A stretch of DNA of 64,000 nt from Hymenobacter cellulosilyticus (GCF_022919215.1 NZ_CP095046.1:62001-126000), one strand, 5' to 3'. Counted from the stretch's first letter, positions 8,808 to 23,888 are shown. Translations and numbers: made by a program. The notes: a model not told the origin generated them from the letters alone.

Positions 8808-10085
8808 TCAGGCTGGTCTCCAGGTCTGGGATTCTTCAGCAGCGGTGACGCGCAACCCGTTTAATCCAAGCAGGATGAAAAACAGGGAATAAGTCAGGCC
8901 AATCTGAGTTTCCAGGGTATACTCCACCAGAAAGGAAAGAGAGACTATAGCGTACTGAATGACGACCAGTGGCGCAAAGCGGGGCCAAGTCCAGAGAAGG
9001 GGATAATAAAAGCACAGCGTAAAGACGAGCACGCCAACCAAACCAAAAGCCACTGCAGAATAAATAAATTGATTGTGGGGCTGGATGTAGGACTCGGGAT
9101 GGATGCTGGGATAATCGCGCTGGTAATGAATAGCCATTTCTTCGGGCATATCAGCCTTACTCACTCCAAACCATGGATTGTCTTGTACCAACTTACCGGC
9201 AACCTTATAGGAATACACCCGAGCTACAAGCGAATAGTTATTAGCCGCAGCGGTGTTATCCACTTTGCTGAGGTCTTCTTGGGTGTTGGTAAACTTATTA
9301 CGAAAAGTAGGGAAGCTCACGTAGCTCAGCACTGGTAATAGCAGCAGTATTGCCGCTATAACGGCTGCTCGACGGTAAGCACGCCGTTGTAGTATTAGCC
9401 AGCCTATCATTAGGGCTCCTACTACATAAAATGTTACCAGGCCACTTCGTACTGCCAAAAGATGCTGGAACAGAGCCAGCACGACAACGGCTATAACGAG
9501 CAGATGACGCCGAGTGCTCTGCAAAGTAGTATCGAAGGTCAAGTGCACAACGGCTACAGCCACCGCCAGCGTCACCATCAGGCTAAAGCGAATATGGTCG
9601 GGCTCCGTGGGCATTATCTTCGAATGCAGATACATTTCATTGATTTCAGCCGTGTGCAACAGATAATTGCCAGTAGCTAATAAAGCAGCTACTACGACGC
9701 AGCCAATAAACAATTCCCACAAACGAGTCAGATAATGGCTTGGCAATGCCGGCAGCAACCAGAACGACAAGGGCAACAAGAGAAATGGCGACTGCAGAAC
9801 CACATCCCGGGTGTACTCTCCGAGATTTCGGGGCTCGGTTGTAAGCCCAGCCGCCAGATGGAGCAAGAACACGCAAGCCAAAGCAGCATACACGCGCCAG
9901 TCGCGTTTGCTTCCCTCCTGCTGCCGATGCACCACACTGTAGCAAATTGCGGTGAGTGTAACCCCTACAATACCGATGCTAGGCAGGATCCGGAAGAAGT
10001 CAGCCACAAACAACCCCACGATAATGAAGGAGCAGAACACAGCTGCGGCTAAGGTCAAGCGTGGCACTGTCAGGATCAACTGCAT
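8808..10085 (-). CDS. O-antigen ligase / Wzy-type membrane protein inserted between rpsJ and rplC
   Basis: The 425-residue product is a polytopic inner-membrane protein with about 10-12 hydrophobic segments. It has two marks of the Wzy_C / WaaL superfamily: a short RSGLVTFYVVG segment around residue 215 and, after a long periplasmic-type loop (about 270-345), the motif PHNQFIYSAVAFGLVG with the conserved His. Such proteins transfer or polymerise undecaprenyl-linked glycans. Which of the two it does cannot be told from sequence. It resembles the product at 36223-37481 in layout. It is flanked by a terminator (10182-10217) and the rplC promoter, so it looks independently transcribed. Confidence 0.85.
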   Translation of the reverse strand: MQLILTVPRLTLAAAVFCSFIIVGLFVADFFRILPSIGIVGVTLTAICYSVVHRQQEGSKRDWRVYAALACVFLLHLAAGLTTEPRNLGEYTRDVVLQSPFLLLPLSFWLLPALPSHYLTRLWELFIGCVVVAALLATGNYLLHTAEINEMYLHSKIMPTEPDHIRFSLMVTLAVAVAVVHLTFDTTLQSTRRHLLVIAVVVLALFQHLLAVRSGLVTFYVVGALMIGWLILQRRAYRRAAVIAAILLLLPVLSYVSFPTFRNKFTNTQEDLSKVDNTAAANNYSLVARVYSYKVAGKLVQDNPWFGVSKADMPEEMAIHYQRDYPSIHPESYIQPHNQFIYSAVAFGLVGVLVFTLCFYYPLLWTWPRFAPLVVIQYAIVSLSFLVEYTLETQIGLTYSLFFILLGLNGLRVTAAEESQTWRPA

Positions 10086-10181
10086 AAGGAATCTTGCGGG
10101 GTGAGATTTTGGGAGCCTTCCTCCTACTTACTTCGAAATAGAGACCAACTCAACGGCGCAAGTTGGCTAGTATATATAAGA

Positions 10182-10217
10182 AAACACCCCACCAGTCCGA
10201 AAACTGATGGGGTGTTT
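10182..10217 (-). terminator. terminator after rpsJ
   Basis: The arms AAACACCCCACCAGT (10182-10196) and ACTGATGGGGTGTTT (10203-10217) pair with one mismatch. The minus strand continues into TTTTCTTATATATA, a T-rich tail. It ends the rpsL-rpsG-fusA-rpsJ unit. Confidence 0.8.
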
Positions 10218-10244
10218 ATCTTATTCAGCTACTGAAACCAGTCC

Positions 10245-10550
10245 TCAGACTTTGATTTCAACGTCAACGCCGCTGGGCAGCTCAAGCTTCATCAGAGCAT
10301 CTACGGTCTTCGACGAAGTCGAGTAGATGTCCACGAGGCGCTTGTAGGTGCAGAGCTGGAACTGCTCACGCGACTTCTTGTTCACGTGGGGCGAACGAAG
10401 AACGGTGAATTTTTCCTTGTCGGTCGGCAATGGAATTGGACCGCTTACGATAGCGCCCGTAGCCTTCACCGCCTTCACAATCTTCTCCGACGATTTGTCC
10501 ACCAAGTTGTGGTCGTAGGATTTAAGTTTAATGCGAATTTTCTGGTTCAT
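10245..10550 (-). CDS. rpsJ: 30S ribosomal protein S10
   Basis: S10 (uS10) is in the 30S head and also serves as the NusE antitermination factor. The 101-residue product begins [20 protein letters not shown] and has [20 protein letters not shown] and the C-terminal [16 protein letters not shown]. In most bacteria rpsJ heads the S10 operon; here it ends the str operon, after fusA by 20 bp, and a terminator follows it. Confidence 0.98.
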   Translation of the reverse strand: MNQKIRIKLKSYDHNLVDKSSEKIVKAVKATGAIVSGPIPLPTDKEKFTVLRSPHVNKKSREQFQLCTYKRLVDIYSTSSKTVDALMKLELPSGVDVEIKV

Positions 10551-10570
10551 GTCTGTAATGTGGAAGCGGA

Positions 10571-12714
10571 TTAGCGAATGGCGTTACCCTTTTGCTTGGC
10601 AATGATACCGTCGGCAAGGTTCTGAGGAACCTGGTCGTAGTGCGAGAACGTGAGCGACGCCGAAGCGCGACCCGACGAAATCGTACGCAGCGTAGTCACG
10701 TAGCCGAACAGCTCCGACAGCGGGACGTCAGCTTTGATTACGTTCAGACCACCTTTGGTATCGAGGCCCTTCATGATGCCGCGGCGACGGTTCAAGTCAC
10801 CGGTTACCGAACCCGTGTACTCGTCGGGCGAAACTACTTCTACAGCCATGATAGGCTCGAGCAGTTTCGGACCAGCCAAGCGGCCGGCTTCACGGAAACC
10901 ACCACGGGCAGCGAGTTCGAACGACAGAGCGTCCGAGTCAACATCGTGGTAAGAACCGTAGAACAGACGCACGCGCATGCCTTCGATGGGGAAGCCCGCC
11001 AACGGACCGTTCTTCATGGCTTCTTCGAAACCTTTCTGAACCGGAGCAATGAATTCGCGGGGATAACACCACCCGTGATGTCGTTTACGAACTCCAAACC
11101 GGGTTTCTCCGGATCGGTCAGTTTCGGACCGAGTTCGAATACGATATCACCGAATTTACCACGACCACCCGTCTGCTTCTTGTAAGTCTCGCGGTGTTCC
11201 ACGGACTTGGTCAGAATCTCTTTGTAGGCAACCTGAGGAGCACCCTGGTTGATTTCAACCTTGAACTCACGACGCATACGGTCGATGATGATTTCAAGGT
11301 GAAGCTCACCCATACCTTTCAACACGGTCTGGCCGGTCTCGGGGTCGGTCTGAACAACCAGCGTGGGGTCTTCTTCCACGAGTTTGGCAATAGCCATACC
11401 CATTTTATCAACGTCAGCCTGAGTTTTAGGCTCAATGGCGTAGCCGATTACGGGCTCAGGGAAGCTCATCGACTCCAGTACCACGCGCGACTTCTCATCG
11501 GTCAGCGTGTCACCGGTTTTGATGTCTTTGAAACCAACACCAGCAGCAATGTCACCCGCTTGAATCTTATCGATTGGGTTCTGCTTGTTGGAGTGCATCT
11601 GCATCAGACGCGAAATACGCTCTTTCTTGTTCGTGCGGTTGTTGTGCACGTACGAGCCAGCATCCAGCACGCCGCTGTAGCAGCGGAAGAAGCACAAGCG
11701 ACCTACGAAGGGGTCAGTTGCGATTTTGAAGGCCAGAGCCGTGAAAGGCTCGCTGTTGTCGGGGTGACGCTCAACGGACTCACCGGTCTCAGGGTCCGTA
11801 CCAACGATGGCCGGCATGTCGAGCGGCGAAGGCAGGTAAGCCATAACGCCGTCCAGCATCGACTGAACACCTTTGTTTTTGAACGCCGAACCGCACATTA
11901 CGGGCGAGAACTTCATGTCGATAACCGCCTGGCGGATAACAACCATCATTTCTTCGCGCGTAATGGAGTCTGGATCGTCGAAGAATTTCTCCAACAGACG
12001 GTCATCATACTCGGCAACGCTCTCAACGAGCTTCTGACGCCATTCGGCTACCGTCTCCACCAGATCCTCGGGAACCGGGATTTCGGAGTACGACTTGCCT
12101 TGGGTAGCATCATCCCATACGATAGCCTTACCCGTCAGCAGGTCGACTACACCCTTGAAGGTGTCTTCGGCGCCGATTGGGATTTGCAGGGGCACGGGGT
12201 TAGCACCGAGCTTGTCTTTGATTTCGCTAACAGCCTTGAAGAAGTCAGCACCGGCACGGTCCATCTTGTTGACGAAGCAGATGCGGGGCACCTTGTACTT
12301 GTCAGCCTGACGCCATACGGTTTCCGACTGGGGCTCAACACCCGAAACGGCGCAGAACAGAGCAACAGCACCGTCGAGTACACGCAGCGAGCGTTCAACT
12401 TCTACCGTGAAGTCAACGTGGCCGGGGGTATCGATGAGGTTGATCTTGTACTGCTTGGTCTCTGGGGTTGGGTCACCTTTTGCGTCGGTGGGGTAATTCC
12501 AGAACGTGGTGGTAGCAGCCGAAGTGATGGTGATACCACGCTCCTGCTCCTGCTCCATCCAGTCCATCGTGGCGGCACCTTCGTGCACTTCCCCGATTTT
12601 GTGGGTCTTACCGGTGTAGTAGAGAATGCGCTCCGAAGTCGTGGTCTTACCGGCGTCGATGTGCGCCATAATCCCGATATTCCGGAGGTATTGCAGGTCT
12701 TTATTAACAGCCAT
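10571..12714 (-). CDS. fusA: elongation factor G, frameshifted
   Basis: EF-G is the GTPase that drives translocation. The N-terminal G domain has the P-loop AHIDAGKTT near residue 20, DTPGH and NKMDRAG. As written the frame breaks near residue 551 ([10 protein letters not shown]). One extra G in the run at 11059-11062 (plus strand) restores [20 protein letters not shown] and joins the C-terminal half with domains IV and V down to QKGNAIR, for 714 residues, the usual size. It starts 113 bp after rpsG and is followed by rpsJ. Confidence 0.95.
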
Positions 12715-12827
12715 TGCTTTTATTGGGGTCTTAGATACTTAAGGTCTTAAGGTCTTGGGCTGCTCAACAGAAAAATCCGTCAAAAAAATCCAAGTCCTTA
12801 AGACCCTAGAGTGCCTAATAACGATTG

Positions 12828-13295
12828 TTAGAAGCGGAAGTGCGAGAAGGCCTTGTTGGCTTCAGCCATGCGGTGGGTGTCGTCCTTCTTCTTAACGGAA
12901 GCACCTTCACCTTTAGCAGCGGCAATGATTTCGCCAGCCAGCTTGTCCTTCATGGTTTTCTCACCACGACGACGAGCGTACTGAATCATCCACTTAGCAC
13001 CTACCGAGATACGACGGTCGGGGCGAACTTCGATCGGCACCTGGAAGGTAGCACCACCTACGCGGCGGCTCTTCACTTCTACGGTCGGCATCACGTTGTT
13101 CAGGGCCTTACGCCACATTTCCAGGCCGTTTTCCTTGGTGCGCTGCTCAACCAGTTCGCAGGCATCGTAGAAAATGGTGTAGGCCAGGTTCTTCTTTCCG
13201 TCATACATCATGTAGTTGACGAAACGAGTTACCAAGGTCTCCTTGTACTTAGGATCGGGAAGCAGGATGCGCTTCTTTGGTTTTGACTTTCTCAT
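12828..13295 (-). CDS. rpsG: 30S ribosomal protein S7
   Basis: S7 (uS7) nucleates assembly of the 30S head and contacts the E-site tRNA. I start it at the ATG at 13295 ([20 protein letters not shown]), giving 155 residues, the family length. A start at 13355 adds 20 residues unlike S7. Conserved segments include [16 protein letters not shown] and the C-terminal [14 protein letters not shown]. It lies 84 bp after rpsL. Confidence 0.97.
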   Translation of the reverse strand: MRKSKPKKRILLPDPKYKETLVTRFVNYMMYDGKKNLAYTIFYDACELVEQRTKENGLEMWRKALNNVMPTVEVKSRRVGGATFQVPIEVRPDRRISVGAKWMIQYARRRGEKTMKDKLAGEIIAAAKGEGASVKKKDDTHRMAEANKAFSHFRF

Positions 13296-13379
13296 GAGTT
13301 TAGAAATGAGGGTGAGTAGCGGGAAGTGGGATAAGAACCATGTGCTATCCAGCACTGCGCGCTACCACACTCGTATCAA

Positions 13380-13808
13380 TTACTTTTTCTTGCCGGGTGC
13401 TGGTTTGCCGCCTTTGCCCGTAGCAGCAGGCTGACCTGGCTTGGGACGCTTGGCGCCATACTTCGAGCGACGCTGGGTACGGCCGTTTACACCGGCGGTG
13501 TCCAGAGCGCCACGGATGATGTGGTAACGCACACCGGGAAGGTCTTTCACACGGCCACCACGGATCAGCACGATGCTGTGCTCCTGCAGGTTGTGGCCTT
13601 CACCAGGGATGTAGGCGTTAACTTCTTTGCCGTTGGTGAGGCGCACACGGGCTACTTTACGCATAGCCGAGTTCGGCTTCTTAGGCGTGGTGGTGTACAC
13701 CCGGGTGCAAACGCCACGGCGCTGCGGGCACGAGTCAAGAGCCGGCGACTTTGACTTCGTCGTCAGCTTCTCGCGGCCTTTTCGTACTAATTGGTTAATG
13801 GTAGGCAT
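13380..13808 (-). CDS. rpsL: 30S ribosomal protein S12
   Basis: S12 (uS12) acts at the decoding centre; changes in it give streptomycin resistance in other bacteria. The 142-residue product begins [20 protein letters not shown] and keeps the two resistance-associated loops with [16 protein letters not shown] and [17 protein letters not shown]. The tail after residue 120 is Lys/Gly/Pro-rich ([12 protein letters not shown]) and longer than in E. coli (124 residues). It heads the str operon and has its own promoter. Confidence 0.98.
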   Translation of the reverse strand: MPTINQLVRKGREKLTTKSKSPALDSCPQRRGVCTRVYTTTPKKPNSAMRKVARVRLTNGKEVNAYIPGEGHNLQEHSIVLIRGGRVKDLPGVRYHIIRGALDTAGVNGRTQRRSKYGAKRPKPGQPAATGKGGKPAPGKKK

Positions 13809-13857
13809 CTACGGAATGGTTTGTCAAGGAGGGTTCTCTCCCAAAAAATTAGGCTTG

Positions 13858-13889
13858 CAAAGGTATAAAAGTTGCTTCGAAATAGCAAA
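13858..13889 (-). promoter_or_regulatory. promoter of the rpsL-rpsG-fusA-rpsJ operon
   Basis: The minus strand has TTTG (13886-13889), a 20-base spacer and TACCTTTG (13858-13865), an almost ideal Bacteroidota promoter, 50 bp before the rpsL ATG. Confidence 0.8.
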
Positions 13890-13974
13890 CAGGTTGAAAT
13901 AGTTTGTTTTAGGAACACATAGAAGAGCTTGCTAAGTGTCCCAAACTGTCTATTCCGGTTAAATACCTGCATGA

Positions 13975-14008
13975 AAAAAGCCTTACGGATAAGTCCATAA
14001 GGCTTTTT
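13975..14008. terminator. bidirectional terminator-like hairpin
   Basis: Arms AAAAAGCCTTACGGA and TCCATAAGGCTTTTT pair closely, with A/T-rich ends on both strands. It lies between the DUF3467 remnant and the rpsL promoter. Confidence 0.65.
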
Positions 14009-14045
14009 AGCATTGAATACGTTCGATCTAGGGTCTTGATAAGCA

Positions 14046-14105
14046 TATGTCTCTCCATTGTACCACCAAGACCTATGGGGTAACTGGGCATGTGGAGCTA
14101 CTTGA
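14046..14105 (-). pseudogene. remnant of a duplicated DUF3467 gene 3' end
   Basis: The plus-strand stretch here aligns with 14240-14299, the end of the DUF3467 gene, at roughly three of four positions, including the shared block CTGGGCATGT. On the minus strand both encode MPSYP, but the copy has an extra base soon after and reads into stops. It looks like a decayed partial duplication. Confidence 0.45.
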
Positions 14106-14177
14106 GCTAATTGCGCGAATGTTTTATCGTACAACCTGCCTTTGACAGTTCACTCAGCTTACTTTTTGTATTCAACA

Positions 14178-14216
14178 AAGGAGCGGCTTCTATCTTCCCG
14201 ATAAAAGCCGCTCCTT
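14178..14216. terminator. terminator after the DUF3467 gene
   Basis: Perfect 12-base arms AAGGAGCGGCTT (14178-14189) and AAGCCGCTCCTT (14205-14216). The right arm overlaps the stop codon of the DUF3467 gene. The minus strand continues TTGTTGAATAC, only weakly T-rich. Confidence 0.55.
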
Positions 14217-14568
14217 ACACTGTATTATTTCGAGGTCTAAGCCTCTCCCATCGTGCCACCGAAACCCAGGGGTAGCTGGGCATGTCGTTTTGCTGCTTGA
14301 TCGGGCCAAAGGTCTGCTCAAATCGCTCCACATTATCAGCCAAGGCCGACAGCAGCCGCTTGGCGTGCTCGGGCGTCACGATAATACGGGCCTTCACCTT
14401 GGCTTTGGGCACACCGGGCATCAGGCGAATGAAGTCGATGACAAACTCGCTGCTGCTGTGCGCTATCATGGCCAGGTTAGCATACTCGCCTTCGGCAATG
14501 GCCTCGGAGAGTTCAATGTTGATGGCGTTGGGGTCCTGAGGTCCGGGAATTTCCTGGGGTTCGTTCAT
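14215..14568 (-). CDS. DUF3467 family protein
   Basis: The 117-residue product has the features I associate with DUF3467: the opening INIELSEAIAEGEYANLAMI, then SSSEFVIDFIRLMPGVPKAK and an HAKRLLSALADNVERFEQTF helix. The family is found widely in Bacteroidota next to RNA polymerase and ribosomal genes and has no known function. No signal peptide or membrane segment is seen. It lies downstream of rpoC and a second small gene, with a 12-bp gap to the latter, so those two are probably co-transcribed. Confidence 0.85.
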   Translation of the reverse strand: MNEPQEIPGPQDPNAINIELSEAIAEGEYANLAMIAHSSSEFVIDFIRLMPGVPKAKVKARIIVTPEHAKRLLSALADNVERFEQTFGPIKQQNDMPSYPWVSVARWERLRPRNNTV

Positions 14569-14580
14569 GAGGTGATTGTT

Positions 14581-14994
14581 TTACTGATTGCCGAAAGTAG
14601 ACTCGATGAAGTCCATTACTTCAGCTACTGTTACGCTAAATATCCCGGCTTGTCCGGTCAGAAAAGCTTCCCGCCAGATTTCATAGCCTTCCTCAAAGTC
14701 AGGAAGCGTATTTGCATGGCGCACTACATGAGTTACGCTGGCAGTTAAAGCTTCTTCCGAAAAAGGCAGGTGGGACGCCGTAGTACCGGGCTTCCCGCTT
14801 GGGTTAGGCGTCTTTAGCCTTAACCCATCCACGTATACATGCACGGCAACATCGGCACCATGCTGCAATTCCACTTTGACAACAGTCAACAAAGAATCGG
14901 TTTCGGTCGGCCTTGTGTGATACTCCCAAACTTGCCCAACCTGAAACCGGGAAGTAGTAATATCAACTAAAGGAACCGGAGCATCGGCTGCCAT
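14581..14994 (-). CDS. hypothetical protein
   Basis: I do not recognise this 137-residue protein. It has no signal peptide or membrane segment. The N-terminal half is strand-rich with FQVGQVWEYHTRPTETDSLL, reminiscent of small cytosolic proteins that begin with a 'vGdvWeY' segment, and the C-terminal part looks helical (VAEVMDFIESTFGNQ). It lies after the rpoC terminator and 12 bp before the DUF3467 gene, so the two may form a small operon. Confidence 0.7.
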   Translation of the reverse strand: MAADAPVPLVDITTSRFQVGQVWEYHTRPTETDSLLTVVKVELQHGADVAVHVYVDGLRLKTPNPSGKPGTTASHLPFSEEALTASVTHVVRHANTLPDFEEGYEIWREAFLTGQAGIFSVTVAEVMDFIESTFGNQ

Positions 14995-15040
14995 ACGTAG
15001 TAAGTAAGAGGAGGAAGAGTTGCTGCTAAAGCTACTAAAA

Positions 15041-15073
15041 AGAAAAAGCCGACCGGATTTCTCCGGTCGGCTT
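15041..15073 (-). terminator. rpoC terminator
   Basis: Arms AAGCCGACCGG (15046-15056) and CCGGTCGGCTT (15063-15073) are perfect complements, followed on the minus strand by TTTTTCTTTTTAG. It lies 20 bp after the rpoC stop. Confidence 0.85.
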
Positions 15074-15092
15074 CTCCAGTATTCAATTCAGC

Positions 15093-19439
<4,347 letters not shown>

Positions 19440-19794
19440 GTAGTAGAGCTGTTAGCTGTTGGCTTTGTGGCTGCCTTGAATGATCGGCTCTTCTTAAGAG
19501 GAGTCCGAAAAACCAAAACAGTTCGACTCTGATAAAAGTGCTCTGCCGGTCGGATAGGTACGCCAGGCAGCAGGTTTCAACAGGTCTAATGGGCAATAGC
19601 GCAGGTTTTGGCAAACCTGAACTTGGTGCGGCTAATTACTGTCGGCTGTGAATGTCGCTCTGACCATATCTCGGAACGACGCCGGCGGCAGCTATTCTCG
19701 GTTGCCCGAACCGCAGTAAACTTTATGGTATAAAGCCCGAAATAGGAGTTGCCGGTACCGCGGCACCAACAACTCCTAATTTCAATGAGCCTTA
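19440..19794. other. long rpoB-rpoC intergenic stretch
   Basis: There are 355 bp between the rpoB stop and rpoC start. The only structure I see is a hairpin at 19743-19778. I find no TAnnTTTG promoter and no supported gene on either strand. Confidence 0.6.
19743..19778 (-). promoter_or_regulatory. hairpin just after rpoB
   Basis: Nine-base perfect arms (TAGGAGTTG and CAACTCCTA) enclose a smaller GCCG/CGGC pairing. The following minus-strand sequence is only weakly T-rich, so it may be a processing site or partial terminator between rpoB and rpoC. Confidence 0.4.
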
Positions 19795-22700
19795 TTAGTC
19801 CAGCGTGATTTCCAGGGCCAGACCGCGCAACTCGTGGATGAGTACGTTGAATGACTCGGGGATATTCGGCTTGGGCAGAACGTCGCCTTTTACAATGGCT
19901 TCGTAGGCCTTGGCCCGACCAATCACGTCGTCCGACTTCACGGTCAGGATTTCCTGCAGCACGTTCGACGCACCGAAGGCTTCCAGAGCCCACACTTCCA
20001 TTTCACCGAAGCGCTGACCACCGAACTGGGCCTTACCACCCAGCGGCTGCTGCGTGATGAGGGAGTACGGTCCGATCGAACGGGCGTGCATCTTGTCGTC
20101 GACAAGGTGACCCAGCTTCAGCATGTAGATAACGCCTACGGTTACCGGCTGGTCGAATTGCTGACCGGTCAGACCGTCGTGCAGGTACGAGCGGCCGAAG
20201 GTTGGCAGACCAGCTTCCGTCAACTCGCGCGATACTTCCTCTTCGGTAGCACCGTCGAAAATCGGGGTAGCGTAGGTACGGCCCAGCTTCAGGCCAGCCC
20301 AGCCCAGTACGGTTTCGTAGATCTGACCGATGTTCATCCGGCTTGGTACACCAAGCGGGTTGAGTACGATGTCCATTGGCGTACCGTCGGCCAGGAAGGG
20401 CATATCCTCATCGCGCACGATGCGGGCTACCACACCCTTGTTACCGTGACGACCGGCCATTTTATCACCCACCTTCAGCTTACGCTTCTTGGCGATGTAT
20501 ACTTTGGCCAGCTGTACGATACCGGCGGGCAGCTCATCCCCTACTTCGAGGGTAAACCGGTCACGCTTGAAACGAGCCGTGATGGTGTTACGGCGCTTGG
20601 TATAGTTTTTCACCAGTTGCAGCACCATGCCATTCACTTTCTCGTCGGCGGTCCAGTTCTCCAGGATCAGGTCCTTGAACATGTTCACCTCTTCCGGTAC
20701 GGCGTAGTTGCTCTCATCCTTGTAGGGGTTCTTCTCGGGGAACAGAGCATCAGCAATGTTCTTCTTCCCGAATTTCACACCCTTAGTCAGGATTTCGTCG
20801 CCAAACTTGTGCTTCACGCCCTGCGACGTCTTGCCTTCCAGCAACTGCACCAGCTTGTCGATCATCACGGCTTTCACACCGCGGAGCTCCTTCGCATAGG
20901 AATCCTTCAGCTCTTCTACTTCCTTCTTCGACTTGGCCCGCAGGTTTTTGTCTTTCTTCGGACGTGAGAACAGCTTGGTGCCGATAACAACACCGTTCAA
21001 GGATGGCGGCGCCTTAAGTGAGGCATCTTTCACATCGCCGGCTTTGTCACCAAAGATGGCGCGGAGCAGCTTCTCTTCCGGAGTCGGGTCCGTCTCACCT
21101 TTCGGCGTGATTTTACCGATCAGGATGTCACCTTCCTTCACCTCAGCACCCAGACGGATGATACCGTTGTCGTCGAGGTTACGAACAGCTTCTTCGCTTA
21201 CGTTCGGAATTTCCGACGTCAGCTCTTCCTCGCCGCGCTTGGTTTCGCGCACTTCGAGTTCGAACTCCTCAATGTGAATCGAGGTGAAGATGTCGTCACG
21301 CACAACGCGCTCCGAAATAACGATGGCATCCTCGAAATTGTAACCCTGCCAGGGCATAAATGCCACCTGCATGTTACGACCCAGAGCCAACTCACCATTG
21401 TTGGTGCCGTAGCCTTCGCACAGCGGCTGACCTTTCGTCACGCGCTGACCGCGCTTCACGATGGGGTCAGGTTGATGCAGGTATCCTGGTTGGTCCGACG
21501 GAATTTGATCAGATCATACGAAATCTTCTCAGCGTCGAAGCTTACCAGAATGTCGTCTTCAGTAAGGTCGTACTTAACTACGATCTTATTGGCGTCAACG
21601 TAGTCGATAACACCGTCACCTTCGGCAACTACGAGAGCACGCGAGTCAATAGCGGTACGGCCTTCCAAGCCAGTGCCCACGATGGGCGCCTGCGGGCGGA
21701 GCAGCGGTACGGCCTGACGTTGCATGTTCGAGCCCATCAGTGCCCGGTTGGCGTCATCGTGCTCCAGGAACGGAATCAGCGAAGCAGCCACCGATACAAT
21801 CTGGTTCGGCGCTACGTCCATGTAGCTGTATTCGTCGGGACCAACCACGGGGAAGTCACCTTCGAAACGGCCTTTTACCAGCTCGTTGATGAAGTTACCG
21901 TTCTCATCGATGCGGGCGTTAGCCTGAGCAATGTGGTGGGTATCTTCCTCTTCGGCGGTCAGGTATTTTACGTTCGAGCTTGTATCCACCTTGCCGCTCT
22001 CTACCGTGCGGTAGGGCGTTTCGATGAAGCCCATCGAGTTCACCCGGGCGTGCACGCACAGCGACGAAATCAGACCAATGTTTGGTCCTTCCGGCGTTTC
22101 GATGGTGCAGAGGCGGCCGTAGTGCGTGTAGTGAACGTCACGTACTTCGAAACCGGCCCGCTCGCGCGACAGACCTCCCGGCCCCAGTGCCGATACGCGA
22201 CGCTTGTGCGTCACCTCGGCCAACGGGTTGGTCTGGTCCATGAACTGCGACAACTGGTTGGTGCCGAAGAACGAGTTGATTACCGACGACAGCGTCCGGG
22301 CGTTGATCAGGTCAACCGGCTTGAAGTCCTCGTTGTCCCGCACGTTCATGCGCTCCTTGATGGTACGAGCCATACGAGCCAGGCCTACGCCAAACTGGGC
22401 GTAGAGCTGCTCCCCTACGGTCCGTACCCGACGGTTTGACAAGTGGTCAATGTCGTCGACTACAGCCTTCGAGTTAATCAGGCCGATCAGGTACTTCACG
22501 ATCAGGACGATGTCCTCATTAGTGAGTACCCGAGCTTCCCAGTTCTTGTCGAGGCCCAGCTTCTTATTGATACGGTAGCGGCCTACGTCACCGAGGTCGT
22601 AGCGCTTATCCGAGAAAAACAGCTTCTGGATGATGTCACGGGCAGTTTCTTCGTCGGGAGCTTCCGTATTACGGAGCTGACGGTAGATTTGCTCAACAGC

Positions 22701-23684
22701 TTCCTTCTCCGAGTTGGAGTTGTCTTTCTGCAGCGTGTTGTAAATAATTGCGAAGTCTGCAATGTTCACGTTCTCGCGGTGCAGAATAACCGACTTGGCA
22801 CCAGCATTCAGGATGGTGTCGATGTCGTCTTCCTCGATGGTGGAGTCACGCTCCAGGAGTACCTCGTTGCGGTCGATAGATACTACTTCACCGGTATCCT
22901 CGTCCACGAAGTCTTCCGTCCAAGTGCGCAGCACCCGAGCAGCCAGCTTACGGCCGACGGCTTTCTTCAAAGCCTTCTTCTCAGCCTTCACCTCCTCCGA
23001 CAAACCGAACAGGTCCAGAATGTCTTTGTCGGTGCCGTAGCCAATGGCGCGCAGTAGCGTGGTAACCGGGAATTTCTTCTTCCGGTCGATGTAGGCGTAC
23101 ATCACGTTGTTCACGTCCGTGGCAAATTCAATCCACGAACCTTTGAACGGAATGATACGGGCCGAATACAGCTTGGTGCCGTTGGTGTGCTTGCTCTGGG
23201 CAAAGAACACACCGGGTGAGCGGTGCAGCTGTGAAACGATAACCCGCTCGGCACCGTTAATAACGAACGAGCCTTTTTCGGTCATGTACGGGATGTTGCC
23301 CAAAAACACTTCCTGCTCAATCGTTTCGAAATCCTCGTTGTCCGTATCATTACAGATCAGGCGCAACTTGGCTTTCAGCGGAACCGAATACGTCAGGCCA
23401 CGGTCAATACACTCGTCAACCGAATACTTCGGCGGATCGACGTGGTAGTCCATGAACTGCAGTACGAAGTTCTCGCGGGAGTCCGAGATGGGGAAGTTCT
23501 CGGCGAATACCTTAAACAGGCCTTCGTCGGTGCGGCTTTCGGCCGCCGTCTCCAACTGGAAGAAATCCATGAACGAGCGAACCTGCACGTCCAGGAAATC
23601 CGGATACTCGATAACTTTCTTAATCTTGGCGAAATTGATTCGCTCGTCGGCTTTCTGCAAAGCCTGTGCTTTCGGTGTAGCCAA
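19795..23684 (-). CDS. rpoB: DNA-directed RNA polymerase beta subunit, frameshifted
   Basis: This is the second-largest catalytic RNA polymerase subunit. It appears to start at a TTG at 23684 ([20 protein letters not shown]); no in-frame ATG is close by. Residues near 460-540 hold the rifampicin-pocket region, with [20 protein letters not shown] and [20 protein letters not shown]. As written the frame stops at 21456. One extra C (G run 21463-21466 on the plus strand) gives [20 protein letters not shown] and joins the C-terminal half, ending [10 protein letters not shown], for about 1296 residues. Confidence 0.96.
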
Positions 23685-23773
23685 TGCGTTGAAGGTTAAA
23701 AATGGACACTGAAGCGTACTAAACTATCGGCAAACCCTGCCGCGCCCTCGTCCGTTACCCGTAGGCACAAAAA

Positions 23774-23786
23774 GCCGCAATGCGGC
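23774..23786 (-). terminator. small hairpin with T tract in the rplL-rpoB gap
   Basis: On the minus strand GCCGCATTGCGGC is followed directly by TTTTTGTG, the form of a short intrinsic terminator or attenuator, about 100 bp before... the rpoB start in coordinate terms and after the larger hairpin at 23832-23853 is not required. It lies downstream of the rpoB start codon's upstream side and could limit read-out in the leader of rpoB. Confidence 0.35.
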
Positions 23787-23820
23787 GTCTGGGGGCAATC
23801 TGGTAAAGCTTGTAGCCTAC

Positions 23821-23853
23821 AAACAGGAAAAGACCTGGCTTAGTTGCCAGGCC
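23821..23853 (-). terminator. terminator after rplL
   Basis: Minus-strand arms GGCCTGGC (23846-23853) and GCCAGGTC (23832-23839) pair with one wobble and are followed by TTTTCCTGTTT. It lies 35 bp after the rplL stop and may separate the rplKAJL unit from rpoBC or act as an attenuator. Confidence 0.6.
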
Positions 23854-23888
23854 TATCCATGTTTCTAAGAGAAAAAGCGCGGAGCAGC

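Larger units (their letters stand above)
13866..14214. other. gene-free stretch with two terminator hairpins and a gene remnant
   Basis: This 350-bp stretch holds the rpsL promoter at one end, hairpins at 13975-14008 and 14178-14216, and a stretch (about 14046-14105) that resembles the 3' end of the neighbouring DUF3467 gene but has lost its reading frame. I see no complete gene in it on either strand. Confidence 0.6.
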
